From Solanum dulcamara (taxonomy: Eukaryota; Streptophyta; Magnoliopsida; Solanales; Solanaceae), in NCBI RefSeq assembly GCF_947179165.1, contig NC_077244.1:17866949-17930948 (forward strand): a DNA stretch of 64,000 nucleotides, in the 5' to 3' direction. Within the stretch, counting starts at the first letter, position 1. Every line of letters begins with the position of its first letter. Positions 36,563 through 49,452 of the stretch are shown here, piece by piece. The notes below the pieces were generated by a model, which was not told where the DNA came from, did not search any database, and saw only the letters and a list, made by a program, of their open reading frames with translations. The position numbers were made by a program, and so were the translations under genes.

Positions 36563-36877
36563 GTTGTATTGTGTAATGTTTCCATATTTTAATTGTATAT
36601 GAGCTGCTGGTTGTTGGTTTTGGTTGGCTTTAGTAACGGAGAGTGTAATTGGAAGTTCGAATAGGGTAAGTTATAAGGGAGGTGCTGCCCGATTTCCGTT
36701 AACTCCGTAACTAACGAATAGACTAGTCAAAAAGAGTAAATAAGGAAATGATTCCTATGGATGCTTGATTTTGGATTAAGGGGCTGGAGAGTTGAAAGTT
36801 ATTAATATCAGTATTACTTTCGTGTTAAAATAGGTTCAGAGGACGACGAGACAAGCACGGTTAAGAAGAATCCATAA

Positions 36878-37440
36878 GAGGTATGTAAAGCTTATCCTTC
36901 CCTTCTTTTGGCATGTCTTCAAGTTAAGTAGTGAATGATATGAGCGTGAGGGTAAATATACTCATAAATGCCAAGCATAATTCACTATCCTTATTTACTT
37001 CTTAATGAAAGAACTCTTACAGTAACTGAACTAGGGCTTCTCAAGCCTTTCATACGTTAGGAAGTGAGGAGTACGTAAAGTCTATCTTTCTTTTATTTTG
37101 GCATGTCTTAGTCTTAAGTGGATTTTGTATGTAATGTGGGAATAATTCCATTCATAGAACTTCGAGTATGGTTCATCAATCTTATTCACTTCTTGATATT
37201 AGAACTCCTACGAGAGCTGAGTTATTGTCTTGTAAGCCTCTTACATGATGGAAGTATTATACGTGAAGCCTATCCCTTCCTTTTCCTGAAATGGCTTAAT
37301 GTAAGTGAAACGATGTGTGATATGAGCTAGAGATATTTCCATTTATAAGTTCTGTGTGTGATCATGACTTGTACTCACTTTTGAATGATAAGGGCCTTGA
37401 AGTAGTTGAACTATGACTCTCGAGCCTTCTATATACTGAA
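36878..37440 (+). repeat. About 190-bp tandem repeats in LTR A
   Basis: Three diverged copies start near 36878, 37069 and 37256. Each has 'tacgtaaag.ctatcctt.cctt', 'tggcatgtctt' and, further on, a '..gaact...agggcttctcaagcct' landmark. Confidence 0.7.
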
Positions 37441-37559
37441 TGATGATTGGATGTGTAAGCTCCTATACCTAGAGGCTCTTTGACATATCTTATGATGATA
37501 TTCGAGAGGTGTCTGATATATTACCAAGGTTTACGTGCACGTGTATGGATTATTATATG

Positions 37560-37690
37560 TATAGGGATCGGGCCATACGTTCCTCGGCACTAACGTATTA
37601 TATGTATGGATCGGGCCGAACGCTCCTCGGCACTAACCTAATATATATATGGATTGGGTTGTACGTTCCACAACGCTAATAGTATGCATA
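37560..37690 (+). repeat. About 52-bp tandem repeats in LTR A
   Basis: Three copies carry 'tatggatcgggcc', 'acgttcctcggcactaac' and 'atatgtat'. Confidence 0.75.
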
Positions 37691-40600
37691 TGACTATGAT
37701 GATAAAATGATGTATTTGTTATACCGAGTCTCCGAGCGGGCCGGATACGGTATGTGATAATAGTATACATGACCTTATCTTGTAAGGTGCAGGTACAATA
37801 CTCTGTTAAATTTTATACTTGTCCCCTGTACCCCTATGGTAACTGTAATTTCCTTATGATGTTTTGTACTTTACATACTCAGTACATATGTCGTACTGAC
37901 CCTCTTTTCTTCGGGAGCTTCGTTCATGTCCGCAGGTACAGACACAGATTTTGAGAGTCCGCCAGCTTTGGATTCCGCCCAGCCAGTTTGGAAGAAGCTC
38001 TATTGTACCAGAGTCGAGCTTTTAGTACTTAGTATTGGATGTATATATTTGCTTATTCAGGGGTACGACAGGGGCCCTGTCCCGCCATAGTATATGGTTG
38101 CTATTCTTAGAGGTCTATAGACATATGTATGTGGGTCGTTTGTAAGTTGTTCCAGTTGTGCCTATATGGAGTGTTGTAATGTTATTACCCTACGGCATCC
38201 TTGTCTGCTTGTATGTTTTCTTATCTATTGGTACACAAAGAGTCGAACAGGAAATGGGTTTACTTATAATTGGCAGGGGTACACGCGTGTGTCCAGTTCG
38301 GGTATCCGTCATGACCTACGGGGTTGGGTCATGACAAAAAGTTCTCAAATCACCATTGAACACATTCAAACAATTATCTCAAGTTGTCCATCAAAAGTAC
38401 AAATTTCTTCAAGTTTCTTTGATCTTCTCATTTAAGGTATGTGGACATTCATCCAAGGGTACCTTTCACCCGTGGAGTCCAACAAATTCTAATCTATTTG
38501 ATAAATTCAAATATGTATTATTTTGAGGTTTTACAATCTCTATTTTAATTACATGAATTATGATTTTATATTATGATTATGATCCTATTTCAATATGAAT
38601 TAATGATTATTGCATGAAATTGAAGAGTTTTCTATGGATTTCCTACATTACTCTTTAGGGTTCATGACATTGATGATGGATATTTTCAATTAAACTTCAA
38701 ATTGATATTATTTCTCATGAATTACGTATGATTTGATATAAATTGGGTTATATTGAGGTTTTACATGCAAATTCCCTCATATTTTATCTTGAAATTATGA
38801 AGGTAAAGTGGGATCTTGTAGTTTTGACTTCTATTGATATGCTTCTTCTCAATTAAGCATGAATATATTCAAATTGTATGATTATGCATGTTTTCAATTC
38901 AATTTCATGATTTCTAAGTCAATTGGTTGTGAATCCATGCTCTATGCTATTTTCATGTATGTTTTCAAGGAACTGTGATCATGAATTTCAAGAAATTTCA
39001 ATGAATGTTTATGAATAACTTAGGAAAGATTTTGAATGATGTTTCAAGCAAGTTTATGAAAAGGGTGACTTAAGACCCTAATGATGCTTTTATGAAGTAA
39101 TATTCGTAATGATGGAAGGCCCACAATATATGAATCACATAACAATGAGTTATTCCTATGATATACTTATATTCTGAATGATATACCATTGGGAGTTGTA
39201 CTTAGCACCGAGTGGATTAGTGGCGATTACCCATGTTCCATAACTACGTGCCACCGTAGGATTAAAGGAGGTTAGAATCTAGTACCCAATCTCAAATATT
39301 AGAGGATAGTACCCAAATCTCAAGGACTAGAGGCGAGTACCCAGTTCTTATGATGATAATGCCTTTATATCCTGGCAAGATATATTGGGCCCTCTTCGAT
39401 GGGGAAATACACTGGACTCCGTGTTATAGCTCACATGGTTATATGTTGGTTGACGTTATCTCCCACAAAAGCCCATGGCATGAATACCTCACGCCCTTAC
39501 TTATGATTTACGTATGAGTTTTGCGTTGACCATGTATTATGTCTTATGATGCTTTTAAAGGATTTTAACTATGTTTTAAGCTTGGTCATTGCACTACCAT
39601 GTTTTATGTCATGCATTGAATATTTAGTACATTCAAATTTAGTAACATATACCTCATTGCATACATTATATCACAAGATAGGGATGAACGCTCCATCCTC
39701 TTCTCGGTGGCTAGTTGGTGATCTATTGAATATTGTGTGGTGAACCCTCATGCTTCGAGGGAAAACCGAGTGTATCTTTCTTTTTTCATTCTTAGACTAT
39801 TACATTGAGACTATTCCTTGTTATGCCATTTCTTTTATTGAGGGTGAGCTAGGAACATATCCTAGTCCCCACCTATGTTAGCTCATGTAGAGGCATGTTG
39901 GATATATGTATGGAGTCTATGTTGTCTTGCTTCATTCTAACTATGCTATATTCTTGCATTTCTTATGAATTTCCGTTTATTGTTACCTTATGTATGCTTA
40001 TGATATGCTAAGATTCTTGACTGGGGTTTCTTCAGGAATTCTAATCGTCGTGTCACATCTAGGGCCTAGCTTGGGTCATGACATCTACAGTGACCTCAAG
40101 CTCTGCAGGAGCAGAGGAAATCTCGCAGGCGTGAGACCTCTGGTGTGGACAAGGCTTCACAGGGATGAAGTCTATTGATGTCACCTACTCCACCAGAGCA
40201 GCACTTCTCTGCAGGATCAGAGTCACCGCTGCAAGCCAAAGCTCCGCAAGAGCAGCTGCACCAGTAACTATTGTTACAACAGTTAGACCTAAATGCTCCA
40301 AACTCTAAACGGACCCTCAGGATTCATTCGAGGTATGATGAACGCAAACCAAAAATACAACTTAATCCAAATGATATTTCAGACTCCACAAAATCAACGA
40401 AACCACTCACAGAGGTCGTCTCATCAAAATATTAACTCAAGTCAACACTTATAAAGAATTATCAAACAAAACACAAAAAGCCACAAACTCATCTCGAACA
40501 CCTCGGAACCAAACCAAAGGTCGTTTTAGACGAAAGTTGGTGTTCTAGAACTAACTGCGTTGCTAGAATTTCCATTAAAGTGCGTTTACAAATAATATTG

Positions 40601-40999
40601 ACCAAAGTCAAACTTTGGCTAAAACTTCAAATTTAGAACAGCAAACGGCACAAACTAAAAACCAAAGTCTCAAAACCCGAACCAACCATCCTAGTAGACC
40701 AAAATGATCCTTCAGAGCTGATGAAACTATCAAAATTCTCATATGACATCGGAATCTCCAGATGTTGACTAAAGTCATATATTTCACTTCAAAAGCCTCC
40801 AAATGGGCAAAACTAGCTCAAAACTCATCCGACCTCCTCGAGAAAGCATACCACCCACCCAACAACACATAAAATCTACAAGGAAGCTATAGAGAGTGTT
40901 AAAATAGTAACAACATGCAAAAACATACAAATAACCTTGAGGGTCATTACAACATCCACTACTAAAAAGACTTTCTCCTACGAAGTTAAATAAAGGGAG

Positions 41000-43900
41000 G
41001 CACTTAAAGGCTCAAAACGGTGAGGATATCGGGTCCACATGTCAAGCTCAGTCTCCCAAGTAGCCTTTTGGACCAGACGATGCCTCCATTAAACCTTCAC
41101 TGATGGGATCTTTTTTAGACCGCAACCTTTGAACTTGCCTGTCTAGAATAGCCAAAGCTCTTCCTCAAATGCCAAAGACTCATCAAGATGGACCAAATCC
41201 CACTGAAGCACGTGAGACTCATCTGGAACATATCGTCTCAACATAGAAACATGAAAAACAGAGTGAACACCCTAAAGAGCTAGAGATAAGGCTAACTCAT
41301 AAGCCACTCTTCCAATCCTCCTCAGAATCTCTGAAGGCCCAGTGAACCTGCGGCTAAGCTTGCCCTTCCTCCCAAACCTCATCACTCCCTTCATTGGTGA
41401 CACTCACAAGAACACACAATCACCAACTATGAACTCTCCCTTTGATTTGCATAGCTCTTTTGCATGTCTAGGCAGTACGTTGTCACTCCTGGATCATATG
41501 AACACTATCCATAGAATCACACAACAAATCGGTGCCCTATGGCCTAATCTTAAAAGCATCAAATCAACTCACCGGAGATCTACACCTCCTACCATACAAC
41601 GCCTCAAATGGAGCTATTTGAATGCTAGAATGGTGGTTGTTATTGTAAGCAAACTCCACCAAAGCCAATAACTGATCCACTGAACCTTGAAATCAATAAC
41701 ACAAGCCCAAAGCATGTCCTCTAAGACCTGAATATTCCTCTCGGATTGACTGTCAGTTTGTGGATAGAAGGTTTTGTTGAGCTTAACTCTAGTATGCAAC
41801 TCCCTCTGGATAGACCTCCAGAAATATAAAGTGAACTGAGTACCATGATCAGAAATAATAGACATCAGCACACCATGCAAACGGACAATATTTTGAGTTT
41901 AGATCTAAGCTAACCTCTATGAATTGTAGGCAGTCTAAAGTGGAAAAAAGTGAGCAGACTTGGTCAATCAATCTACAATGACCCAAATAGCATCAAAACT
42001 CTAAAAAGTCTATGGCAAACCCACTATAAAGTTCATAGCTATCCGCTCCCTTTTCTACTCCAGAATGGGTAGCGCTGGGCCAAACTACCTGGCCTTTGGT
42101 GCTCATACTTCACCTGCTAATAGTTTAAGCACCTATCCACAAATGCTAAAATTTCAATCTTTGTCCCACACCACCAATAGTGTTACCTCATATCACGATA
42201 CATTTTTGTTGCACCGGGATGAATAAAATATCTAGAACAAATGAACTCCTCCAGAATCATCCTAACTAAATCTCCAACTCTATGAACATAAATACGACCC
42301 TCGATCCTCAAAACACCCTCTGTATCTAAGGTCTTCTTCCTAGCCTCATCTCTAAGCACTTTATATCGAATCACCCTCAACTGTGGGTTATCAAATTGTT
42401 TTGCCAAATTTGCTCTATTAAAGAAGATCTATCCTCCACACAAGGAAGAACTTTGTCAGGCTCAGAAATATCAAGTCTAACTATCTGTTTGACTAAGGGC
42501 TGGATGTCTGAAGCCAAAGGTCGCTCCTCCATAGATAAGAAGGCTAAACTCCCCATACTCACCTCCTTCCATCTCAAAACACCTGCAACTATATTTGCCT
42601 TGCCCGGGTGTTAGAGGATCATCACATCATAATCCTTCAGTAACTCCAGCCACCTCCGTTATCTCAAATTAAAGTCCTTCTGGCTGAAAATGTATTGAAA
42701 ACTACGGTGATCGGTGAACACATCACAATGAACTCCATACAAGTAGTGCTCAAAATATTCAATGCCAAGACTACCGCCGCCAACTCCCAGTCATAAATGT
42801 GATAGTTCTTCTCGTGAATCTTCAGTTGTGTAAAAGCATATGCAACAACTCTACCCTGCTACATCAATACACAACCAAGATGACACTGAAAGCATCACAG
42901 TAGAACGTAAACCCATGTCCCTCAATAGTAAGACTCATAATAGGAGTTGAAGTCAACAAGGCCTTGAGTTTCAAAAAGCTCACCTCACGCTCATCAGACC
43001 ACTAGAAAGGGACATTCTTCTGAGTTAATCTAGTCAAAGGTGTTGCTATCAAAGAAAATCCCACCACGAACTGCCTGTAGTAGCTTGCTAAACCAAAAAA
43101 ATTGCAAACCTAAATAGGAGAAGTAGGCCTAGCCCAATCACAAACTATAACGGTCTTTATTGGATTCACCCTAATCCCATCCTTGGACACCACGTGCCTC
43201 AAAAATGCCACAAACTCAAGTCAAAACTCACACTTAGTGAATTTGGCATACAACTATTGATCTCACAAGGTCTGCAGTACAACTCGCAGATGATGCTCAT
43301 GCTTCTCCTTACTCCTGGAGTACACTAGAATGTTGTCGATGAAAACTATCACAAAAGAGTCTAAGTAGGCTCTGAACACACCGTTCATCGACTCTATGAA
43401 CGTTGTTGGGGCATTAGTCAATCCAACAGACATGACTAAGAACTCATAATGTTCATACCGAGTCCTAAAGTCAGTCTTAAGGATGTCCAGTTCCCTAATC
43501 CTCAACAGGTAACAGCCCAATCTCAAGTCTATCTTAGAGAGCATCATTGCACCCTGAACCTGATCAAACAAATCATCAATCATCTTGATGGTCACCTTGT
43601 TCAGTTGTCTGTAGTCAATACACATACGCAAGGTACTATCCTTCTTCTTCATAAACAGAACAAGGGCACCCCCATGGATACACACTAGGTCTAATGAACT
43701 CCTTACTGCAAAGGTCCTAGAGTTGTTCCTTAAGCTCCCTCAACTTCGTTGGAGCCATCCGATAAAGTGGAATAGAAACTCATTGCGTGTCCGGCTCAAC
43801 ATCAATGCGAAATCAATATCATGATCAGGAGGAAGACCAGGTAGATTCGTAGGAAACTCATCAGAGAAAACTTTCTAACCAGTGGAACTGACTCAAGAGA

Positions 43901-45876
43901 AAGAGTATCGACACTAGTATCTCAAACGTAAGAAAGATATGCTAGACACACCTTTCCTACCAATCATCGCGCCCTCAGAAATAAGATCAAACCCCTTGGC
44001 ATATGGCTATTGGTACCCATACACACAAGCGGAGGGATTCCAGGCATGCACAAAGTAATAATCTTGGAAAAGCAATCCAAGACCGTATAGTGAGGAGACA
44101 ACCAATACATGCCTAAAATCAAGTCGAAGTCTATCATATCCAATATAATAAAGTTTGCCCTATATCATACCCCAAGATGGACACCACACATGATGGATAC
44201 ACGATCTACTACTAAAGAATCACCTACGGGGGTAGCTACATGCATAGGCATAAGCAAAGGCTCATGCAACACGTCCAAACACATAGAATAATAGGCAGAC
44301 ACATATGAGTAAGTACACCTCGGATCAAACAAAGAAAATGCATGATGATGAGAGATAGAGATCGTATATGTGATGATAGCATTCAAAGCCTCTATCTCTG
44401 GCCTGCCTAAAAAGGCATACATATGGTCGGGTCCACCTCGACCGCCCGACCTATTTGTCTAAGGACCACCTCAAGCACCTTGGAACCACCACTGCCACCC
44501 TGAACACCACCTCTAGTTGACTGAACTGAGCCCCGGGGGCCTGAACCCACTAACAGTGCTAACTCTGCTGGGCCTATTGCCTGAGGAGGCAGCCCCTACA
44601 GAAATCCCTAGCAAATTTTCCCAACTCGCCGCACTCACAACAATCCCTACCATAGGTTACCTACTGAAACGGATCGATTGTAATAAAAGGGCCACCACGG
44701 CCTAAATACCTCGAATACATACCCCGAGAAGTCTGAACAAACTGATCACTAGCACTTGCAGTGCCACTATCTGTAAGCTAAAGAACTGCCTGAACCATCC
44801 TAGCAGGCTGAAATTGTTGTAGGTAACCTCTGCCCGAAAACCCTCTACCACGAGATTGAGACCTGCTAAATTCATCCCGAAGACGTGGCCTCTTGTCACT
44901 ACCTCCATAGTCCTCACGATGGATCCCCTTAATAGTGCATGCAAGATCGACTATCTGGATAAAAGAGCAACCTGATGACACCTGCTCTGTAGCCAACCAA
45001 AGCAAAAATAACAGCCTTCTAACAAATTTACGCATCCTCTTATGCTCTGTCAGCATAAGCATAGTCGCATGGATGGCTAACTCGTGGGATCATGTCTCAT
45101 ACTTTGTATGTGACAATGATCTGTATGTTAAGTTTGTGTACTCATCCCGCAACCTCTCCCGTACATACTTCTTTAAGAAAGCCTCATAGAACTGAGCCCA
45201 AGTCATCTGAGGTGACTTGGCTGATCTACACTCGAGATAAAAACTCCACCATTCGTTGACCCATCTAGCTGAAAAGCAATTTAATCCACACCGTGAGACT
45301 CCACTAACCCGAGGTTATGCAACCTTTCCTAACAACTGACCAAAAACTTGAGGGCATCCTCGCCCGCAACACCTGTGAACCTAGGAGGACCCAACCTGAT
45401 GAACTGTCTCATATCTTCTGCTACTCAGAAGACATAGCCGGCCTAGCTACAATAGGTGGAGAAAATGTCGAAACTGGTTGAACCACTAAATGAGACGCCG
45501 CAGAAGAAGGTTGCACCCTTAATATCTAAACACCCGTTGCCTCTGCATGGAGCCTCATCTCGCATCTGGGGACCGACTAAAGTATTGGGAAAAGTCTCTG
45601 CCTGAAACATACCCTTCATGAAGTTAAGAATTCTCACTAGAGTGTCCTCAAGAATTGGCGTAGCAGCAAACCTTGGTGGAGGCTAGGCTGATCCTACACT
45701 ATCCGACTGACGGTGATCCTACTCAACCTCTATAGCGGGCCCTGGTGACGGTGCCCACTCCTAATCTCGAGCTGGTGCTATAGCCCGTTCCTTGCCTCGA
45801 CCTCTACCTTAGCTAAGGCTCTATCTGCAGGTGCAGGAGGCTCTCGCCCACCCACAGACGATCTCGTCCTAGCCAT
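41000..45876 (-). pseudogene. gag-pol of element D, decayed
   Basis: The gag ATG at 45874-45876 reads MARTRSSVGGREPPAPA. Domains follow in minus-strand order: gag to about 44780 (ends with SQSRGRGFSGRGYLQQFQPA), protease at 44165-44422 (active-site region LFDPRCTYSYVS, altered), reverse transcriptase at 43263-43690 ([20 protein letters not shown], then FIDN), RNase H near 42640-42900 (DHRSFQYIFSQKD, RRWLELLKDYD), integrase zinc finger at 42183-42330, integrase core at 41614-41880 (SDHGTQFTLYFW), and a chromodomain-like end near 41010-41100 (ATWETELDMW). Each domain sits in its own short frame, with stops and shifts between. The reverse transcriptase YxDD box reads FIDN (asparagine codon 43332-43334), which alone would abolish activity. 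Confidence 0.88.
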
Positions 45877-46068
45877 CTTGAGAAAGAATGAAACAAACAA
45901 CACTCAGAAGTTGCTTAAGTTAAAGATGCACGATAAGGAACAAGACAAGTGAAGTATTCCTAAGAATGCCCTATAGCCTCTCCAAGATAAGATACGGATG
46001 TCATCGTATCGATCCGCAAAACTCTACTAGGCACTTGCTCCGGTACTGGTGAGATCGGTGAACTTAAA

Positions 46069-46079
46069 GCTCTAATACA
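46069..46079 (-). other. Primer-binding site of element D, decayed
   Basis: On the minus strand this reads TGTATTAGAGC followed by TTTAAGTTC, a mutated TGGTATCAGAGC. It lies one base inside the 5' LTR border at 46081 and confirms that D runs leftward. Confidence 0.75.
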
Positions 46080-46080
46080 G

Positions 46081-48945
46081 TGTCACGATCCAAAATTGAG
46101 CCATGATGACGCCTACTATAACCCCCGAGTAGGCAAGCTAAACCAAACCAAAGGTTGTGAAAGAGAACAATTTAATAATATCAATAAGAAATAAGAGGAA
46201 ACAGGAATAAAATATAGAAACGAGGAATAGCATAGATCTGTAGTACAATAAAAAATATACAAAAGGGGCCTGAAAATGACCAAGATGACAAACAACACAA
46301 GACCTCAATCCGTACCTAGTGTCACCTATACCTGAGCTACTAAATATAGAAGGTTATATATATAAAAGAACTGACTATCCAAAATACGAAATACAAGTTA
46401 GTACAAAAGAGGAAAAGCGGCAAGTCTCTGGACGCCAAGAGCTCACCACGATCCAAGTCTGTGACGGCCAAGGAACATCCAACACTCACAGAGGGTTGCT
46501 CGTACTGGGAAGTGGATTAGAAAGAGATGCAAAATTGTAGTATGAATATCAAAACATGGGGTACTCAATAGGCATCATAGGCACGATACACTAATAAGAA
46601 TTTTATATAAGGCTAAAAGTAAACAAACACTACCAAGAAGAAAGGACAACAACTGTTTTATCACACAATCCAAACAAATACAGATAATCAATCACACAAA
46701 GAGATGCGATGCACATGTGGCCGATGTATGTTTGATTAAAAAGTTTTGAAATTGTCTCGTAGGTTGTTCCGTGGAACCCCGAGACAACTACAGAACCCAC
46801 CTTAGCTCAACTACAGATGTAATAATACTAAAATCTGAAATTCAGTATGCAGGTCGTCGAAGCTTATCAACATATTCCTTAAAAAGTAAACATGGTGCAT
46901 TTTGCTCAAAACCAAGTTTCCATCAGTAAAACCAATGAAAAATCAATAATTTCGCTCTCTTACAACCAAAATCGGTAGTTATTTTCAAAAACCTCTTTTC
47001 TTTCCAAAATCAGATGCAACTATGTCATCATCAATATGCAATGGACATGATTTCACATCAACACAATCCAATCATCATTGCAAGTCAATCCATATCACAC
47101 ACAGAATTGGGTAATCACCTGTCATACCATAGATGCACTACTCTAGAACTCCCGCTAGTCCAAACTCACGGCCTCAGGCCAAACAATTCAATCGATAAGG
47201 CAATAAACTCAAAACATAACCCCAATGAGGCACACAAAACTAGAACATCCAACGCGTATAAAATCTAAGTCACGCGCCACCTAAGAGCATTCAAAGGATC
47301 TAAAACAACAACCAAGCCAAAGATCAACCTAAATTAAAGGCTTATAGACTAAAAGACTAAAGTAAATAAGAAAAAATGGCCAATAATATCATAAGGATCA
47401 AGCATACCTATAAAACTATTTCTAAAACCATCTTAACTATCAAACTACTCAAATACATACATAATCAAACTAAGTCAAGTGTAAAAGGGAAACCATAACC
47501 TACCTCAAGGCCGAAAACCGCACAAGAACAACTACTCGGGTCCTTTTCCTTTCCAGAGAGCTTCGGAACGTTGCCAAGCTATCAAGAACAAAAGGAGCAA
47601 TTCAATACGGGACTAATGATACCCATATCAATGCAATGTAATTCGAATTGGAAATTGTGTCAAAAATTGACTACCGAAAAGTGACAATGAAACGAAATTC
47701 TAATGTCGTTATTATGTTACTCTCGAAGTGAGGATCACATTCCAGAAAGTTGGGCGAAAATGGGGGTAAATTCGGACCTCAAATGATCCAAATACCAAAC
47801 TTTAAATAATTAAGAAATTAAGAAATTTGATGTTCAAAACGATGATAACTAAATGCAAGAACGAAGCTAGAATTGGATTTAGAAAATGGAAAAGGAGTTT
47901 ACCTCGGTATAAATTGAATTGGTAAAGAAATGATGGATTTCACCTTTGATCGAGCTCTATCAATGGAGGAAAATGGGTTCTCATATATAGAGAAATAAGA
48001 AAGAACCCATTTAAAACTGTCAACGATCTTCACAACGGCGGACCATGGATCGCCGATGCGGAGCTACCAGAGCGAGGAAAAGCCCACAGGAGTAGAGGGC
48101 TACACTGACCTCAGGCTCCACAGGAGCAAAAGAAATCTCGTAGGCGCGAAATCGCCGGTGCGGACAGGGCTCCACAGAGGCGAAGCCTATCGACGTCATC
48201 TGCTCCACCAGAGCAACACTTCTCCACAGGAGCGGAATCGCTAGTGCGAGCCAAAGCTCCGCAAGAGCAACTACATTAGCAACTGGTGCTATAGCAATTG
48301 GAGCTAAATGCTCTAAACTCTAAACGGACCCTTAGGATTCATTTGAGGATTGATGAAAGCAAATCAAAAATGCAATCCAATCAGAAATGACATTTCAAAC
48401 TCAACGGAATCAATGACACGACCAACAAATGTCATCGCGTCAAAATGTTGACCCAACACTTGCAAAGAATTATCAAACACCAGAAACCAGTAACTCATCC
48501 CGAGCACCTCAAGAACCGAACCAAAGATCGCTCTAGATCAAACTTTACATTCGAAGCTAATCGAGTGTTCAAAATGTCCATCCAACCGCATTTACCAAGA
48601 ATGTTCGCCGAAGCACAAACTTTGGCTAAAACTTCAAAGTTTTAACGTCTAACGACACAAACTCATAAAAAAAGCCTCAAAACCCGAATCAACCATCCTG
48701 CTAGATCAAAATAACCCTTTTGAAATTGATGGAACTATAGAAATTCTCATACGACATCAAAATCTCCAGATGTTGACTAAAGTCAACTCTCACTTCAAAA
48801 GCCTCCAAAAGGGCAAAACTAGCTCAAAACTCATTCGACCTCGGAAAAGTTTGACACCCAATTCAGCATCAAACAAAAGCTAAAAAGAGGGACAAAACAA
48901 TAAAAGCACGCAAAAACACAGAAATGACCTCGAAGGTCATTAACA
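46081..48945 (-). mobile_element. 5' LTR of element D, uninterrupted
   Basis: This 2,865-bp LTR starts TGTCACGATCC and ends GGTCATTAACA on the plus strand. It serves as the empty-site reference that reveals the insertions in the other LTR. Its outer end lies about 500 bp from the clathrin heavy chain stop codon. Confidence 0.88.
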
Positions 48946-48950
48946 CTATG

Positions 48951-49452
48951 TTGGTGCCAGCTAAAAGGACTGATAAAAAACCCAACCAAGAAATAACAGC
49001 AACTGCGTATAACATACCAAGAAGACATCCGCATAGGAACCAAAAAAAAACCAAAAGTATGTAACATAATTATACCCTCGGGAAAATGAACCTAGAAACA
49101 ATTACAAAACTGGAGATGAAGCACCGTAACCGACCCCAGCAAATCAATGCAAGACGCAAAATTAATGCACCTCTTTGGTACTGAATAATAGAAATGTCCC
49201 CCTTTCTGCCTAACTACAAAAAAAATGCCTCTTCTAAAAGAATATTACAAAGGAGATATCAACACCCTATGACACACAAAAGAGCAGTTATTTTATCAAG
49301 CCTCCACTTGTGTCCATGAGTGGTCAACAACTGCAAGGTAACTGACAAAAGATACGAAGGCAACGACCCTAAACAAAAAGCAAAAGAACCGCAGATCATC
49401 TGCCTGCCCGTTTGTAGTTTCTGTTTACTCCAGTATGTTGAACACCATCATA
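48951..49452 (-). other. 3' UTR and downstream flank of clathrin heavy chain
   Basis: About 500 bp separates the stop codon from the target duplication of element D. On the minus strand the sequence is T-rich and non-repetitive. It includes GATAAAATAA near 49290 and TTTGTAATATT near 49246, plausible weak polyadenylation signals. The true transcript end cannot be set from sequence alone. Confidence 0.55.

Larger units (their letters stand above)
32490..38336 (+). mobile_element. Solo LTR A (Gypsy), interrupted by solo LTR B
   Basis: The 5-bp duplication AAAAG lies at 32485-32489 and 38337-38341. The insert begins TGTTACACCCC and ends GGGTCATGACA. Without B it is about 2.9 kb. A promoter-like TATATATA near 33003 is followed by 'aaccctaaacctagagag', consistent with the start of the R region. 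The right part is homologous to LTR B, for example 'gtcgtactgaccc' and 'ccgcaggtacagac' at 37890 against 36045. Confidence 0.88.
32057..40083 (+). mobile_element. Solo LTR C (Gypsy), interrupted by solo LTR A
   Basis: The 5-bp duplication TCTAC lies at 32052-32056 and 40084-40088. The insert begins TGTAATATCTCGGGAG and ends GGGTCATGACA. Without A it is about 2.2 kb, close to its relative C' at 17117-19216. Between 39230 and 39350 it carries several copies of 'ggcgagtaccca(at)', the same phrase seen in C'. No coding domain is present. Confidence 0.85.
19966..40951 (-). mobile_element. 3' LTR of element D, in pieces
   Basis: Comparison with the uninterrupted LTR at 46081-48945 recovers the pieces in order: 19966-20039, 27592-27872, a rearranged stretch 27873-28244, 28245-28358, 30728-32056 and 40084-40951. 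The gaps are a LINE-like element, an inversion, solo LTR F and solo LTR C. For example 'gatgcgatgcacatg' occurs at 28339 and in the right LTR near 46703. The pair 'tctactg' (32052) and 'agtgacctcaagctc' (40089) join to match 'gctacactgacctcaggctc' near 48100. Confidence 0.85.
19966..48945 (-). mobile_element. Gypsy element D, chromovirus type, with nested insertions
   Basis: LTR borders TGTCACGATC occur at 19966 and 46081, with matching outer ends GGTCATTACA (40951) and GGTCATTAACA (48945). The flanks CTGTG (19961-19965) and CTATG (48946-48950) fit one 5-bp target duplication with a single change. Removing the insertions leaves about 11 kb: two LTRs of about 2.9 kb and an internal region of 5.1 kb. 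Coding order on the minus strand is gag, protease, reverse transcriptase, RNase H, integrase and a chromodomain-like tail, as in Tekay/Del chromoviruses. The LTRs differ at roughly one position in six to seven by eye, so the insertion is old. All coding parts are broken. Confidence 0.85.

Noticed and set aside
35295..38435. Plus-strand open frames of 60-89 codons
   Set aside because: All lie inside solo LTRs A and B and show no retroelement protein domain.
41342..41671. Plus-strand open frame of 109 codons
   Set aside because: It is the shadow of the integrase-to-chromodomain part of element D on the minus strand.
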